A DNA stretch of 64,000 nt, from assembly GCA_020638135.1 (NCBI GenBank), contig JACKJE010000010.1, positions 61,452 through 125,451 of the forward strand, given 5' to 3'. A model generated the notes under the pieces. It was not told where the DNA came from. It made no database searches and saw nothing but the letters and a program-made list of their open reading frames with translations. The stretch is from Methylobacteriaceae bacterium (GTDB taxonomy: Bacteria; Pseudomonadota; Alphaproteobacteria; Rhizobiales; Beijerinckiaceae). This document shows, one piece after another, positions 34,266-43,064 of the stretch (within the stretch, counting starts at the first letter, position 1; every line of letters starts with the position of its first letter). The position numbers and the translations under genes were made by a program.

Positions 34266-35375
34266 CTACTGAACCTTGCGGCGGAACATCCAGGCCGCGA
34301 CAATGATCGTGACGATCGCCATGCCCGCCATCGGCCAGATATGCTGCGCCGCGAGCGCGGCGGGCATGTCGCGCAGAAACAGACCGCGCAGCACTACGAG
34401 TATGTGCGTCAGCGGATTGGCGAGCGCCAGCGGTTGCAGCCAGTCCGGCATGTTCTGCACCGGCGAGGAAAAGCCCGACAGCAGCATGGCGGGCATGACC
34501 ACGACCATCGTGCCCATCATCGCCTGTTGCTGGTTGGTGGCGAGCGAGGAGACGAACAGCGCAACGCCGATGATGGAGAGCAGGAACACGGTGAGCGCCG
34601 CAGACAGCACGAGCGCGGAGCCGAGCAGTGGAATGCCGAAGCCGTAGATGACGATCAGCGAGATGACGCCGCATTGCGCCAGTCCGACGATCAGACCCGG
34701 CACGGACTTGCCGGCGACGATCTCGATCGGCTGCAGCGGCGAGACCAGCAATTGCTCGAACGTGCCTAGCTCCTGCTCGCGCGCGACAGACATGCCGACG
34801 ATCATCATGACGGTCATCATCGGCAGGGTGGCGATCAGGATCGGCACCATGGCGTTGCGATATTCGCGATTGGGATTGTACCAGCTGCGGTCGACGATCA
34901 CGCTGTCGGGCGGCGGGCCCCGACCCGCGCCGAACTCGGCCGCATATTGCGCGACGATGTTGTTGACATAGGAATTGACGATCTGAGCGCTGTTGGAGCG
35001 CCGCCCGTCGAGCAGCACGAGGATGGACGGCGTCTCGCCAGCGGCGAGCTTGCGCGAAAAATCCTGGCCAATCTCGACCACGACCATCACATCCTGCCGG
35101 TCGATCGCCGCCCGCGCCTCCGTCTCGCTGGCATAGAGACGGACTTCCGAAAAGGCCGACGCATGTTCGAGCCGGCTAATCAATTGCCGGGATTGCGCGC
35201 CCCAATCCTGATTGACCACGCCGATCGGCACGTGGCTGACTTCGAGCGTCGCGGCATAGGCGAAGAGGAAGAGCTGGATCAGCGGCGGCGCGACCAGCGC
35301 CATGCGGCCGCGCGGGTCGCGGAACGCCGCGAGCAATTCCTTGACGATGAGCGCGGCAAGGCGCGTCCAGACCAT
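34266..35375 (-). CDS. ABC-2 type permease (second permease of the export operon)
   Basis: A 369-residue inner-membrane protein of the ABC-2 exporter class (YhhJ/YhiI-associated type). One N-terminal membrane segment is followed by a large extracytoplasmic domain (about residues 45-175) and five C-terminal segments, with the family segment SVAREQELGTFEQLLVSPLQP and NPLTHILVVLRGLFLRD near the end. It pairs with the neighbouring permease, the tandem ATPase and the HlyD-like protein to export a hydrophobic or drug-like compound. One base separates its start from the stop of the preceding permease. Confidence 0.9.
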   Translation of the reverse strand: MVWTRLAALIVKELLAAFRDPRGRMALVAPPLIQLFLFAYAATLEVSHVPIGVVNQDWGAQSRQLISRLEHASAFSEVRLYASETEARAAIDRQDVMVVVEIGQDFSRKLAAGETPSILVLLDGRRSNSAQIVNSYVNNIVAQYAAEFGAGRGPPPDSVIVDRSWYNPNREYRNAMVPILIATLPMMTVMMIVGMSVAREQELGTFEQLLVSPLQPIEIVAGKSVPGLIVGLAQCGVISLIVIYGFGIPLLGSALVLSAALTVFLLSIIGVALFVSSLATNQQQAMMGTMVVVMPAMLLSGFSSPVQNMPDWLQPLALANPLTHILVVLRGLFLRDMPAALAAQHIWPMAGMAIVTIIVAAWMFRRKVQ

Positions 35376-35376
35376 G

Positions 35377-36504
35377 TCAGTCGAGCCTCTGCTTCGTGTT
35401 GCGCGCCGTGATCGCGAACAGGATCGTCGCCATCAGCAGGAGAACGGCGCCCGTCGGCAGGATCACGGCCGGGATGTCGCCGGCGAGGAAGATCGTCTGC
35501 AGGCCGCGCACATAATATTTGGCCGGCACGATCGTCGAGAACCATTGCAGCGGCGCCGGCATGCTCGCGATCTCGAACAGGAAGCCGGAGAAATAGAGGC
35601 CCGGCAGAAAGGCGACGAGCATGGCGAGCTGGCTCGCCAGAAACTGCGTGCGCGCCACCGTCGAGATCAGGAGCCCGAGGCTGAGCGCGACCGCGAGAAA
35701 CGCCGCGGTGAACAGCGTCAGCACGAGAAAGGAGCCGCGCAACGGAATGCCGAAGACGAAGATCGAGGCCAGCACGCAGACCATCATGGCGATCATGCCG
35801 AGCGCGAAATTCGGCACGAGCTTGCCGATAATGAATTCCACGACGCCGACCGGCGTGGCGAGCAGAGCCTCGATCGTGCCGCGCTCCCATTCGCGCGAGA
35901 CGACCAGCGCCGTGAGCAGCGATCCGATCATCATCTGAATGAGCGAGATCGAGCCGGGCACCAGAAAGCGCCGGCTTTCCAGCTCCGGATTGAACCAGAA
36001 GCGCGGCTGAACCTCGATCCCGCCCGGCGGCGCCGGCGCGCCGACCGCGCGCTGGGCGCGCCAGGCCTGCCAGGCGCCCTGCACATAGCCGGTCGTCAGC
36101 GCCGCCGTATTGGGGTCGCTGCCGTCTGTCACGAGCTGGATAGCGGCGGTGTCGCCGCGCGCCAGCCGCTCCGCGAAATCGCCGGACAGCGTAACGACGC
36201 CATTGATCTTGCCCGCCGCCAGATCGTCGACGAAGGCGCGGCGATCGGTCGCCTCGCGCACGCTGAAATAGGGCGTGTTGGTGAGCGAAGTCGCAAAATC
36301 GCGCGCCGCCGGCGTCGGATCCTCAAGCACAAGCCCGATCTTCAGGCGCGCCGCGTCGAAGGATATGCCGAAACCGAAGAGAAACAGCAGCAGCGCCGGC
36401 AGGACGACGGCGACGACGAAACTCGAAGGATCGCGCGCGACCTGCAGGCTCTCCTTGACGATCAGCGCGCGGATGCGGCGCATGCTGCCCGACGTCCCAT
36501 TCAT
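35377..36504 (-). CDS. ABC-2 type permease (first permease of the export operon)
   Basis: A 375-residue ABC-2 permease with the same architecture as its neighbour: an N-terminal membrane helix, a large periplasmic domain, then five helices including SREWERGTIEALLATPVGV and YVRGLQTIFLAGD. It is a paralogue of the next gene, and the two likely form a heterodimer. Its ATG overlaps the stop of the ATPase gene (ATGA), so translation is coupled. The open frame continues upstream to 36666 inside the ATPase gene, but this part is a shadow. Confidence 0.91.
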   Translation of the reverse strand: MNGTSGSMRRIRALIVKESLQVARDPSSFVVAVVLPALLLFLFGFGISFDAARLKIGLVLEDPTPAARDFATSLTNTPYFSVREATDRRAFVDDLAAGKINGVVTLSGDFAERLARGDTAAIQLVTDGSDPNTAALTTGYVQGAWQAWRAQRAVGAPAPPGGIEVQPRFWFNPELESRRFLVPGSISLIQMMIGSLLTALVVSREWERGTIEALLATPVGVVEFIIGKLVPNFALGMIAMMVCVLASIFVFGIPLRGSFLVLTLFTAAFLAVALSLGLLISTVARTQFLASQLAMLVAFLPGLYFSGFLFEIASMPAPLQWFSTIVPAKYYVRGLQTIFLAGDIPAVILPTGAVLLLMATILFAITARNTKQRLD

Positions 36505-38234
36505 GCCGCTTCCTTCCGCCCGTTCTCGCGCGCTTCGACGAGCGCGATGAAGGCGTCTTCGAGAGTGGGCGTCGGGCGTTGCGGCGTGCGCACCGAGGCC
36601 TGAAGTTCGGCCGGCGTTCCCGTCGCGATGGCCTGGCCGCGATAGATCAGCGCGACGCGATCGCAATATTCGGCCTCGTCCATGAAATGCGTCGTCACCA
36701 TCACGGTCACGCCACGTCCGACCATGGCGTTGATGTAGGCCCAGAACTCGCGGCGCGTCAGCGGATCGACGCCCGATGTCGGCTCATCCAGAAACAGCAC
36801 GGGCGGTTCGTGCATGATCGCGCAGGAAAGCGCGAGCCGCTGTTTGTAGCCGAGCGGCAATTCGCCGGCGTTCGTCTTCGCATAGGGCGCGAGATCGAAA
36901 GTCTCGATCGCGTGCGCGACCGCATCGCGCCGTCGCGCGCCGGAGAGCCCATAGGCGCCGGCGAAGAAATCGAGATTCTGACGCGTCGAGAGATCGCCGT
37001 AGAGCGAGAATTTCTGCGCCATATAGCCGAGCTTGGCGCGCGCGGCGGATGGCGCCTTGTAGAGATCGAGCCCGTCGACCAGCGCCTCGCCTTCGCTCGG
37101 CCGCAACAACCCGCACATCATCTTGAATGTCGTCGACTTGCCGGCGCCGTTCGGACCCAGAAGGCCGAAAATCTCGCCGCGCCGGATGCTGAATGTGATG
37201 TGGTCGGCCGCCGTGAAATCGCCGAAGCGCCGCGTCAGTCCCTTTGCTTCGACGGGCGCGACGCTGCCATTCGAGAAATCCCGGCGGCCCGGCGCGGACA
37301 GCGCGCGTTTCGGAATGCCGCCGAGCGCGGCGACGAAAGCGTCCTCGAAGCGTGGCGGGGCCGGCGCGATCTCGGTCTGCGGCGGCGCGCCGATTGTTTC
37401 GCGCGACGGCGGAGGACAGCCCTCCGCCATCACCAGCCGGATCGCCTCGCCCTGCATCACGCCGTCGACCACGGCGGGATCGGCGAGCGCGCGCGCCAGC
37501 AGCGCGCGCCGCTCTTCGCCCGCGCCATGCGCCTGAAATACGCGCCCCGCCATCTGCGCCGTCATCGCCTTGGGATCGCCCTGATAGAGGACGCGGCCCG
37601 CGTTCATCACGATCACCTCGGCGCAATTCTCGGCCTCGTCGAGATAGGCGGTGCTCCACACGACGCCGACGCCGTCGGCGATCAGCGCATAGACCATGCG
37701 CCAGAGCTCGCGGCGCGAGATCGGATCGACGCCGACGCTCGGCTCGTCGAGCAGCAGCAGTTTCGGCGAACGCAGCATGGCGCAGGCGAGACCGAGCTTC
37801 TGCTTCATGCCGCCCGACAGCGCGCCGGCGAGCCGGTCCGTGAAACGCGCGAGGTCGGTGAAGGCGAGCAGGCGCTCGTAGGTCGCCGCGCGCTCGCCGT
37901 CGGGCAGACCGCGCAGATCGGCGTAGAGACGCAGATTCTCCATCACGGTCAGATCTTCGTAGAGGCCGAAGCGCTGCGGCATGTAGCCGATCGTGTCGTG
38001 GATCGCGGGCCCCTGCGTCGTCACATCGAGCCCGAGCACGTCGATCCGGCCGGCGCTCGGCGTCAGCAGCGCGGCGATCAGGCGCATCAGCGTCGTCTTG
38101 CCGGCGCCGTCGGGGCCGACGAGGCCGGTCACCTGTCCCGCCCGGATCTGCGTCGTCAGGGCTTCGATGGCGGCCGGCGCGCCGGCCACGAAAGTCTTCG
38201 TCAGATTGTCGATCCTGACGAGCGGCGCATTCAT
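36501..38234 (-). CDS. Tandem ABC transporter ATPase (two nucleotide-binding domains)
   Basis: A 577-residue protein with two ABC ATPase domains in one chain. Domain one has Walker A GPDGAGKTT (about residue 40), signature LSGGMKQK and Walker B LLLLDEPSVGVD. Domain two has GPNGAGKST, a variant signature LPLGYKQR and VLFLDEPTSGVD. This matches the ATPase part of RbbA/YhiH-like exporters; here the permease domain is not fused but encoded by the next genes. It energises export through the ABC-2 pair. Both gene borders are ATGA overlaps. Confidence 0.92.
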   Translation of the reverse strand: MNAPLVRIDNLTKTFVAGAPAAIEALTTQIRAGQVTGLVGPDGAGKTTLMRLIAALLTPSAGRIDVLGLDVTTQGPAIHDTIGYMPQRFGLYEDLTVMENLRLYADLRGLPDGERAATYERLLAFTDLARFTDRLAGALSGGMKQKLGLACAMLRSPKLLLLDEPSVGVDPISRRELWRMVYALIADGVGVVWSTAYLDEAENCAEVIVMNAGRVLYQGDPKAMTAQMAGRVFQAHGAGEERRALLARALADPAVVDGVMQGEAIRLVMAEGCPPPSRETIGAPPQTEIAPAPPRFEDAFVAALGGIPKRALSAPGRRDFSNGSVAPVEAKGLTRRFGDFTAADHITFSIRRGEIFGLLGPNGAGKSTTFKMMCGLLRPSEGEALVDGLDLYKAPSAARAKLGYMAQKFSLYGDLSTRQNLDFFAGAYGLSGARRRDAVAHAIETFDLAPYAKTNAGELPLGYKQRLALSCAIMHEPPVLFLDEPTSGVDPLTRREFWAYINAMVGRGVTVMVTTHFMDEAEYCDRVALIYRGQAIATGTPAELQASVRTPQRPTPTLEDAFIALVEARENGRKEAA

Positions 38235-39229
38235 TTCGCACCAGCCTCGTTCGTCGCGTCCGGCAGACCGACGCTGACCGGCATGCCCTGGCGCAGGACG
38301 CCGTCCGGATCCTCGGCGACGATGCGGATGCGATAGACCAGCGCCGTGCGCAATTCGCGTGTCTCGACGGTCTTCGGCGTGAATTCGGCTGTCGTGGCGA
38401 TGAAGCCGATCGTCCCTTTCAGCGGCCTGGCGCCCGGCGCGTCAGTGCGTACCTCGACCGGCATGCCCGGCCGCACACGCCCGAGATCAGGTTCGGATAC
38501 ATAGGTGCGCACCCATACAGGATTGGTCAGGCTCAGCACGAACACGGTCTCACCGGCGTTCACGATGGCGCCGGCCTCGCGCACGCGGCTCAGCACCACG
38601 CCGTCGCTCGGCGCGGCGAGGTCGGCGTCGGCGAGCTGGCGCTCCGCGATTTCGATCGTCGCCTTGCGTTCGGCGAGCAGCGCGCGCGCCGTGGCTATGT
38701 CTTCCTTGCGAAAGCCGGCCTTCATCAACCGCAGCGCCTGCCGCGCCGATTGCAATTGCGCATCGGTCTGCCGGCTGGCGGCCAGCGCGTCGTCATAGGC
38801 CTTCTGCGTCCCGGCCTTGGTCTTCAGCAATTGCGCGGCGCGATCGATCGCCGCTTTGGCATTGATGGCCGCGGCCTCGCGCTCGGCGACGGCGGCCTCG
38901 GCCTGCGCGATCTCCTCCGGCCGATTGCCTGCCTCGAGCTTGGCGAGATTGGCGGCGGCCTGATCGGCCTGCGCGCGCAATTGGCGCAGCGTGTCCTGGA
39001 AATAGACCTTGTCGAGCGAGGCGAGTTTCTGGCCCTGCTTCACGCTCGCGCCCTCGTCGACGTCGAGCGTCGCGAGGCGGCCGGGGACCTTGAAGCCGAT
39101 ATTGACCTGCCGCACCTCGACATTGCCCTGCAGGACGAACGGTCCGCCTGACGTCGCGCGACTCGTCCACCACCAGTAACCGCCGCCGGCGAGCGCGAGC
39201 AGGACGAGGATGGGAATGAGTTTCTTCAT
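38231..39229 (-). CDS. HlyD-family periplasmic adaptor (membrane fusion protein)
   Basis: A 332-residue adaptor with one N-terminal membrane anchor (LIPILVLLALAGGGYWWW). It has a biotinyl-lipoyl-like part (VPGRLATLDVDEGASVKQGQ), a long alpha-helical hairpin rich in Ala, Glu and Gln (about residues 85-195), and the second lipoyl half (LAAPSDGVVLSRVREAGAIV). It links inner-membrane exporters to the outer membrane. The start overlaps the tetR stop and its stop overlaps the ATPase start, each by ATGA. Confidence 0.92.
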   Translation of the reverse strand: MKKLIPILVLLALAGGGYWWWTSRATSGGPFVLQGNVEVRQVNIGFKVPGRLATLDVDEGASVKQGQKLASLDKVYFQDTLRQLRAQADQAAANLAKLEAGNRPEEIAQAEAAVAEREAAAINAKAAIDRAAQLLKTKAGTQKAYDDALAASRQTDAQLQSARQALRLMKAGFRKEDIATARALLAERKATIEIAERQLADADLAAPSDGVVLSRVREAGAIVNAGETVFVLSLTNPVWVRTYVSEPDLGRVRPGMPVEVRTDAPGARPLKGTIGFIATTAEFTPKTVETRELRTALVYRIRIVAEDPDGVLRQGMPVSVGLPDATNEAGAK

Positions 39230-39873
39230 GGCTCTCTCGCCTTTGCGGCGGCAGGTCCCAGCAGCATGTCGCGGTGCGCGGCGAGCATGCCCGAGATGTC
39301 CAGTGGCTGATAGGGTTCGAACAGGCTGCGCCACACGACGCTGATCAGCAGCGGCCCGAACAGCAGTTGCGGATAGCGCGCCAGCGCATCCGAGGAAATC
39401 TCGCCGCGCGCATGCGCGCGCCCGGCGGCGCCTCCGATCAGCGCCAGCCCGCGCGAAATCACTTCGCGATGATAGAATTTTGCGATGGTCGGAAAGCGCG
39501 CGCCTTCGGCGATGATGAGCCGGAAAATCTCGCGTCGCTTCGTGGCCAGCACCTCGCGCTCGAACAGGCTGAACATGCCGGTCAGCAGCGCCGCGAAGGG
39601 CAGGTCGGTCTGCTGAGCCAAGAGCGTCAGGCGTTCCAGGACAGGCGCGACCATGTCCAGCGCGACCAGCTCGAACAGGTCTTCCTTGTCCCTGGAGAAG
39701 AGATAGAGCGTGCCCTTGGCCACGCCCGCGCGCTTGGCGATGTCGTCGAGCCGCGCCGCCTTGAAGCCCTCGGCGATGAATATCTCGAAAGCCGCGTCGA
39801 GGATCGCCCGGCGTCGGGCTTCGGAGGCCTGGCGGCGCTTTGTGGGGAGCGGGGCGGCGGCAGCGACGGGCAT
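39226..39873 (-). CDS. TetR-family repressor of the export operon
   Basis: A 215-residue regulator. The N-terminal helix-turn-helix domain reads ILDAAFEIFIAEGF...LDDIAKRAGVAKGTLYLFSRDKEDLF (about residues 24-68); the rest is a helical ligand-binding domain. It is the first gene of the operon, followed by HlyD, ATPase and two permeases. GAGGTG stands nine bases before the ATG. An inverted repeat placed over the promoter upstream of it makes autorepression very likely. The ligand is presumably an exported compound. Confidence 0.92.
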   Translation of the reverse strand: MPVAAAAPLPTKRRQASEARRRAILDAAFEIFIAEGFKAARLDDIAKRAGVAKGTLYLFSRDKEDLFELVALDMVAPVLERLTLLAQQTDLPFAALLTGMFSLFEREVLATKRREIFRLIIAEGARFPTIAKFYHREVISRGLALIGGAAGRAHARGEISSDALARYPQLLFGPLLISVVWRSLFEPYQPLDISGMLAAHRDMLLGPAAAKAREP

Positions 39874-39898
39874 GGCAAATGCACCTCGGTTGCGACCG

Positions 39899-39927
39899 AT
39901 TATATATTGACTGACCAGCCAGTCAAT
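39899..39927 (-). promoter_or_regulatory. Promoter and operator of the tetR-led export operon
   Basis: On the minus strand TTGACT (39921-39926) and a perfect TATAAT (39899-39904) are separated by 16 bases, a strong sigma-70-type promoter. A perfect inverted repeat, ATTGACTG (39906-39913) and CAGTCAAT (39920-39927) with six bases between, covers the -35 box and the spacer. This is the expected position for a TetR-type operator, so repressor binding would block RNA polymerase. Repressor identity is inferred from adjacency. Confidence 0.82.
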
Positions 39928-39983
39928 AATTCAAAACCGGTTCGAGCCGCCGACCAGGGCAGAGCACGCCTGCGTCTAGCCCG

Positions 39984-41012
39984 TTACCGAAAATGCTTCG
40001 ACAGCTTCAGCTGCTGCCCCTGATAATTCGATCCCAGCCCCGTGCCGTACAGCATGTCCGGGCGCTCGATCATCGGCTCGTAGACCAGCGTGGCGATGCG
40101 CTGGCCGTGGTCGAGCAGGAACGGCACGTCGTGGCTGCGCACTTCCAGAACGAGGCGTGATCCGGCGCCGCCGGCTTCCGCCAGCCCGAAGCCGCAGTCC
40201 AGAAAGCCCGCGTAATGCGAGCGCAATTCGCCGACCGACGTGTCGTAGGCGATCATTTCCGCCGCCTCGTCGGCGCCGACCACGACCGCCTCGCCGGAGG
40301 CCAGAATATAGAATTCATCGGGGTCGAGCACGAGTTCCGGCCTCTCGGGCCGGGTGATGATCGGCTCCCAGTAATCGGCGCGCGACAGCACGCCGACCTT
40401 GGCGAGATCGACGAGGCCGGACGTGCGGCGGGCTCGATAGCCGATCACGCCGCCCTCCTTGCCGGCGGGATCGAGATCGATCGTCACCGCCACCTGCCGT
40501 GCTGCGGGCGCGGTCGGCACATCCTCGCGAAACCGGATCTGCGCCAGCCGCGAGCCGGCTTTGGCAATCACCGGGAACGAGCGCGGCACGACCTCGGCAT
40601 AGAGCGGGCCGTCGTAGCCCGCCGGTATCTCATCGAAGGTCGCCGCGCCGTCGGCGATGATGCGCACGAAAATGTCGAGCCGACCCGAGGAGGATTTCGG
40701 ATTGGCGCGCGCGTCCACGCCCTTGGGCAGCCGCAGCCGCTCCATCAGCGGCACGATATGCACGCAATTGCGCTCGAGCACGGTCGGGCGCGACAGGTCC
40801 ACCTCATGGGTCGCAAGTTCGTTGACGCGCTGCGCCACGGTCCGGCCGGGGCCTGGCAGGAAGCTCGCCGGTAGGCGATAGGCCTTGGGCCCGAGCCGCA
40901 GGTCGAGGCTCGCCGGCTGCACCTGGTCGGCGTCCGGCGCGGCGTCGGCCACGACCACGCCTTTCGCAAAGGCGTCCCGGATACGCTGCGCCGGCCAGAT
41001 TGCGATGCTCAT
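39984..41012 (-). CDS. dcd: dCTP deaminase (long alphaproteobacterial form)
   Basis: A 342-residue protein annotated in alphaproteobacteria as 2'-deoxycytidine 5'-triphosphate deaminase. It is about twice the length of enterobacterial Dcd and has two dUTPase-like parts. The first holds NPKSSSGRLDIFVR, corresponding to the nucleotide-binding motif, and a later part has ASGEAVVVGADEAAEMIAYDTSVGELRSHYAGFLDCGFG (given here as the region near residues 240-280). It makes dUTP as the source of dTMP. It is divergent from metZ; the riboswitch and its promoter lie between them. Confidence 0.88.
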   Translation of the reverse strand: MSIAIWPAQRIRDAFAKGVVVADAAPDADQVQPASLDLRLGPKAYRLPASFLPGPGRTVAQRVNELATHEVDLSRPTVLERNCVHIVPLMERLRLPKGVDARANPKSSSGRLDIFVRIIADGAATFDEIPAGYDGPLYAEVVPRSFPVIAKAGSRLAQIRFREDVPTAPAARQVAVTIDLDPAGKEGGVIGYRARRTSGLVDLAKVGVLSRADYWEPIITRPERPELVLDPDEFYILASGEAVVVGADEAAEMIAYDTSVGELRSHYAGFLDCGFGLAEAGGAGSRLVLEVRSHDVPFLLDHGQRIATLVYEPMIERPDMLYGTGLGSNYQGQQLKLSKHFR

Positions 41013-41070
41013 CGAACGTCCCCGCGCGCCGCACCCGGGCGCCCTGCGCCTCTGCTAGCCGATAGCCGCG

Positions 41071-41099
41071 TTGACGCCAAGACCGGCCGTCTGTAGACA
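41071..41099 (+). promoter_or_regulatory. Putative promoter of metZ
   Basis: TTGACG (41071-41076) and TAGACA (41094-41099) are separated by 17 bases on the plus strand. A start about seven bases downstream would fall at the first base of the SAM-II riboswitch, which supports the call. No other promoter-like pair is obvious in the gap. Confidence 0.6.
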
Positions 41100-41104
41100 T
41101 GGCC

Positions 41105-41160
41105 CGTGGTCATTTGAGCCGGCCGGCTTGCCCGCCACGTAAAACAAGGGACTAAAAGGC
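41105..41160 (+). promoter_or_regulatory. SAM-II riboswitch upstream of metZ
   Basis: The sequence matches the SAM-II (metA motif) consensus. P1 is CGTGG (41105-41109) pairing with CCACG (41135-41139); the loop carries the conserved TCATTTGA and CCGGCTTGC parts; the 3' part has TAAAACAA and ACTAAAAGG for the pseudoknot and SAM pocket. SAM-II elements bind S-adenosylmethionine and reduce expression of methionine genes in alphaproteobacteria. The metZ start, with GGAG five bases before it, is about 65 bases downstream, so translational control is likely. Confidence 0.9.
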
Positions 41161-41224
41161 CGGGCTTTCCTCATGAAATCCCGTTCTTTCGTCCTGCGCG
41201 GCCAAGGCGCCGCATGGAGATGTC

Positions 41225-42425
41225 ATGAGCGCGTCCGACAAGCCTTTGAACCTGCGCCCTGCAACCCGCCTCGTCCACGGAGGCGCGTTGCGGTCGCAAT
41301 ATGGCGAGACTTCTGAAGCCCTCTTTCTCACCCAGGGCTTCGTCTACGACAGCGCCGAGGCCGCGGAAGCTCGCTTCAAGGGCGCGGAGCCAGGCTTTAT
41401 CTACGCCCGCTTCGGCAATCCGACGGTCGCCATGTTCGAACAGCGCATGGCTCTGCTGGAAGGCGCGGAGGCCGCCCGCGCCACGGCGAGCGGCATGGCC
41501 GCCGTCACGGCCGCGCTGATGGGCCTGCTGCGCGCCGGCGATCATGTCGTCGCTGCCCGCGCCCTGTTCGGCTCCTGCCTCTACGTGGTGGAGGAATGGC
41601 TGCCGCGCTTTGGCGTCGCCTCGACGCTGGTCGATGGAACGGATCTCGACCAGTGGCGCGCGGCCATGCGGCCCAACACCGAAGGTCTGCTTTCTCGAAA
41701 GCCCGACCAATCCGCAACTCGAAATCCTCGACGTCGCCGCGATCGCGGAAATCGCGCATGCCGGCGGCGCGAAACTCGTGGTCGACAATGTCTTCGCGAC
41801 GCCGCTGCTGCAGCAGCCGCTGGCCCTCGGCGCCGACGTCGTCGTCTATTCCGCGACCAAGCATATCGACGGGCAGGGCCGGTGCCTGGGCGGCGTCATC
41901 CTCGCCTCGCAGAAGCTGATCGACGAGAATTTCCACAATCCGCTGCGCCAGACTGGCCCGGCGCTCTCGCCGTTCAACGCCTGGGTCATGCTGAAGGGCC
42001 TCGAGACGCTGCCCGTGCGCGTCGCACAGCAGGGCGCGAGCGCGGCCCGTCTCGCAGACGTCCTGACGGACCTGCCGGGCATTGCCCGCGTGCTCTATCC
42101 CTTCCGCAAGGACCATCCGCAGCACGATCTCGCACGCCGGCAGATGGCCGGCGGCGGCACGGTGATCGCGCTCGATCTCGAAGGCGGCAAGCCCGCCGCC
42201 TTCCGTTTCGCCAATGCGCTGCGCGTCGTGAAGATTTCCAACAATCTCGGCGACGCCAAGAGCCTGATCACGCACCCCGCGACCACGACGCACCAGCGCC
42301 TGTCGCAGGAAGCGCGCGAGAAGGGCGGCATCGGCGAGGGTATGCTGCGTCTGTCGGTCGGGCTCGAAGATGTCGAGGACCTGATCGAGGATGTGGCGCA
42401 GGCCGCAAAGGCTGCGCGCGGCTGA
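41225..42425 (+). pseudogene. metZ: O-succinylhomoserine sulfhydrylase, frameshifted
   Basis: A PLP enzyme that makes homocysteine from O-succinylhomoserine and sulfide. The N-terminal part (from LNLRPATRLVHGG to MRPNT, about 152 residues) and the C-terminal part (from KVCFLESPTNP to the stop at 42425) lie in different frames. An extra G near 41681 (AACACCGAAGGTC) separates them; removing it gives PNTKVCFLESPTNP and a normal 399-residue protein. The PLP lysine is in YSATKHIDGQG. A SAM-II riboswitch precedes it. Both halves are fully conserved, so a sequencing indel is likely; if real, methionine synthesis by this route would fail. Confidence 0.88.
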
Positions 42426-42481
42426 CGCCGGCGTGTCCGCGCGCACGGCGCGCAAGGGACGGCATTGGCACAAGCGGGCGC

Positions 42482-43030
42482 ATGAGAGATTACAACGATC
42501 TCGTGCGCCGGTTTCGGGAAACAGGCGCCGCAGCGGCCGCCGCCAAGCAGGCGGTCGACGACGCGTTCCGCGGAGGATTGCGCGACCGCGACCCGGACGC
42601 CTACGGACGGGTGTTGACGGAATTTGGCGCCCGTATGCACGCGGCCTATCCCAAAGGCACGCCCGACCTCTATCACGATCTCAAGAACGCCAAGCCTCGC
42701 GCCATCGACACGGCGACGGCCTTTCTCGAAGCCGATCCCTGGTTCTTCCGCTCCGGCTATCTCAAGGCGCAACTGATCCGTCGCCTGAAGCGCGCGACCT
42801 TCACGGCGGAGCAGGCGGAGCGGCTGCGGCGTGTTGTCCTCGCGCGCGTCGAGGGGCCCGACCGCAATGAATTCGCCGCCTACGGCCGTCTCGCGCTGGC
42901 CGTGCGCACTCCCGACCTCGAAGCGCGGATCGAGGAAATGACGCGCAGCCCGGATGCAGGGATCGCGCGGCGTGCGCGCTGGATGATGCTGCGTTTCCGC
43001 AGCGTGCCGGCCGCGAAAGCGTGGGAATAG
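42482..43030 (+). CDS. Hypothetical helical protein between metZ and apaG
   Basis: A 182-residue protein beginning MRDYNDLVRRFRETGAAAAA. It is rich in Arg, Ala and Glu, predominantly helical, and has no signal peptide or membrane segment. The frame continues upstream into the first metZ frame by chance; the ATG at 42482 gives the natural N-terminus, though its ribosome site is weak. It is likely co-transcribed with metZ and apaG. I do not recognise a domain. Confidence 0.7.
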   Translation: MRDYNDLVRRFRETGAAAAAAKQAVDDAFRGGLRDRDPDAYGRVLTEFGARMHAAYPKGTPDLYHDLKNAKPRAIDTATAFLEADPWFFRSGYLKAQLIRRLKRATFTAEQAERLRRVVLARVEGPDRNEFAAYGRLALAVRTPDLEARIEEMTRSPDAGIARRARWMMLRFRSVPAAKAWE

Positions 43031-43064
43031 TGAAAGCGCCGTCAAAGGCCGCTATAGTCGGTGC

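Noticed and set aside
36579..38336. 585-residue open frame antisense to the tandem ATPase
   Set aside because: Arg/His/Asp-rich composition typical of antisense shadows and no recognisable motif.
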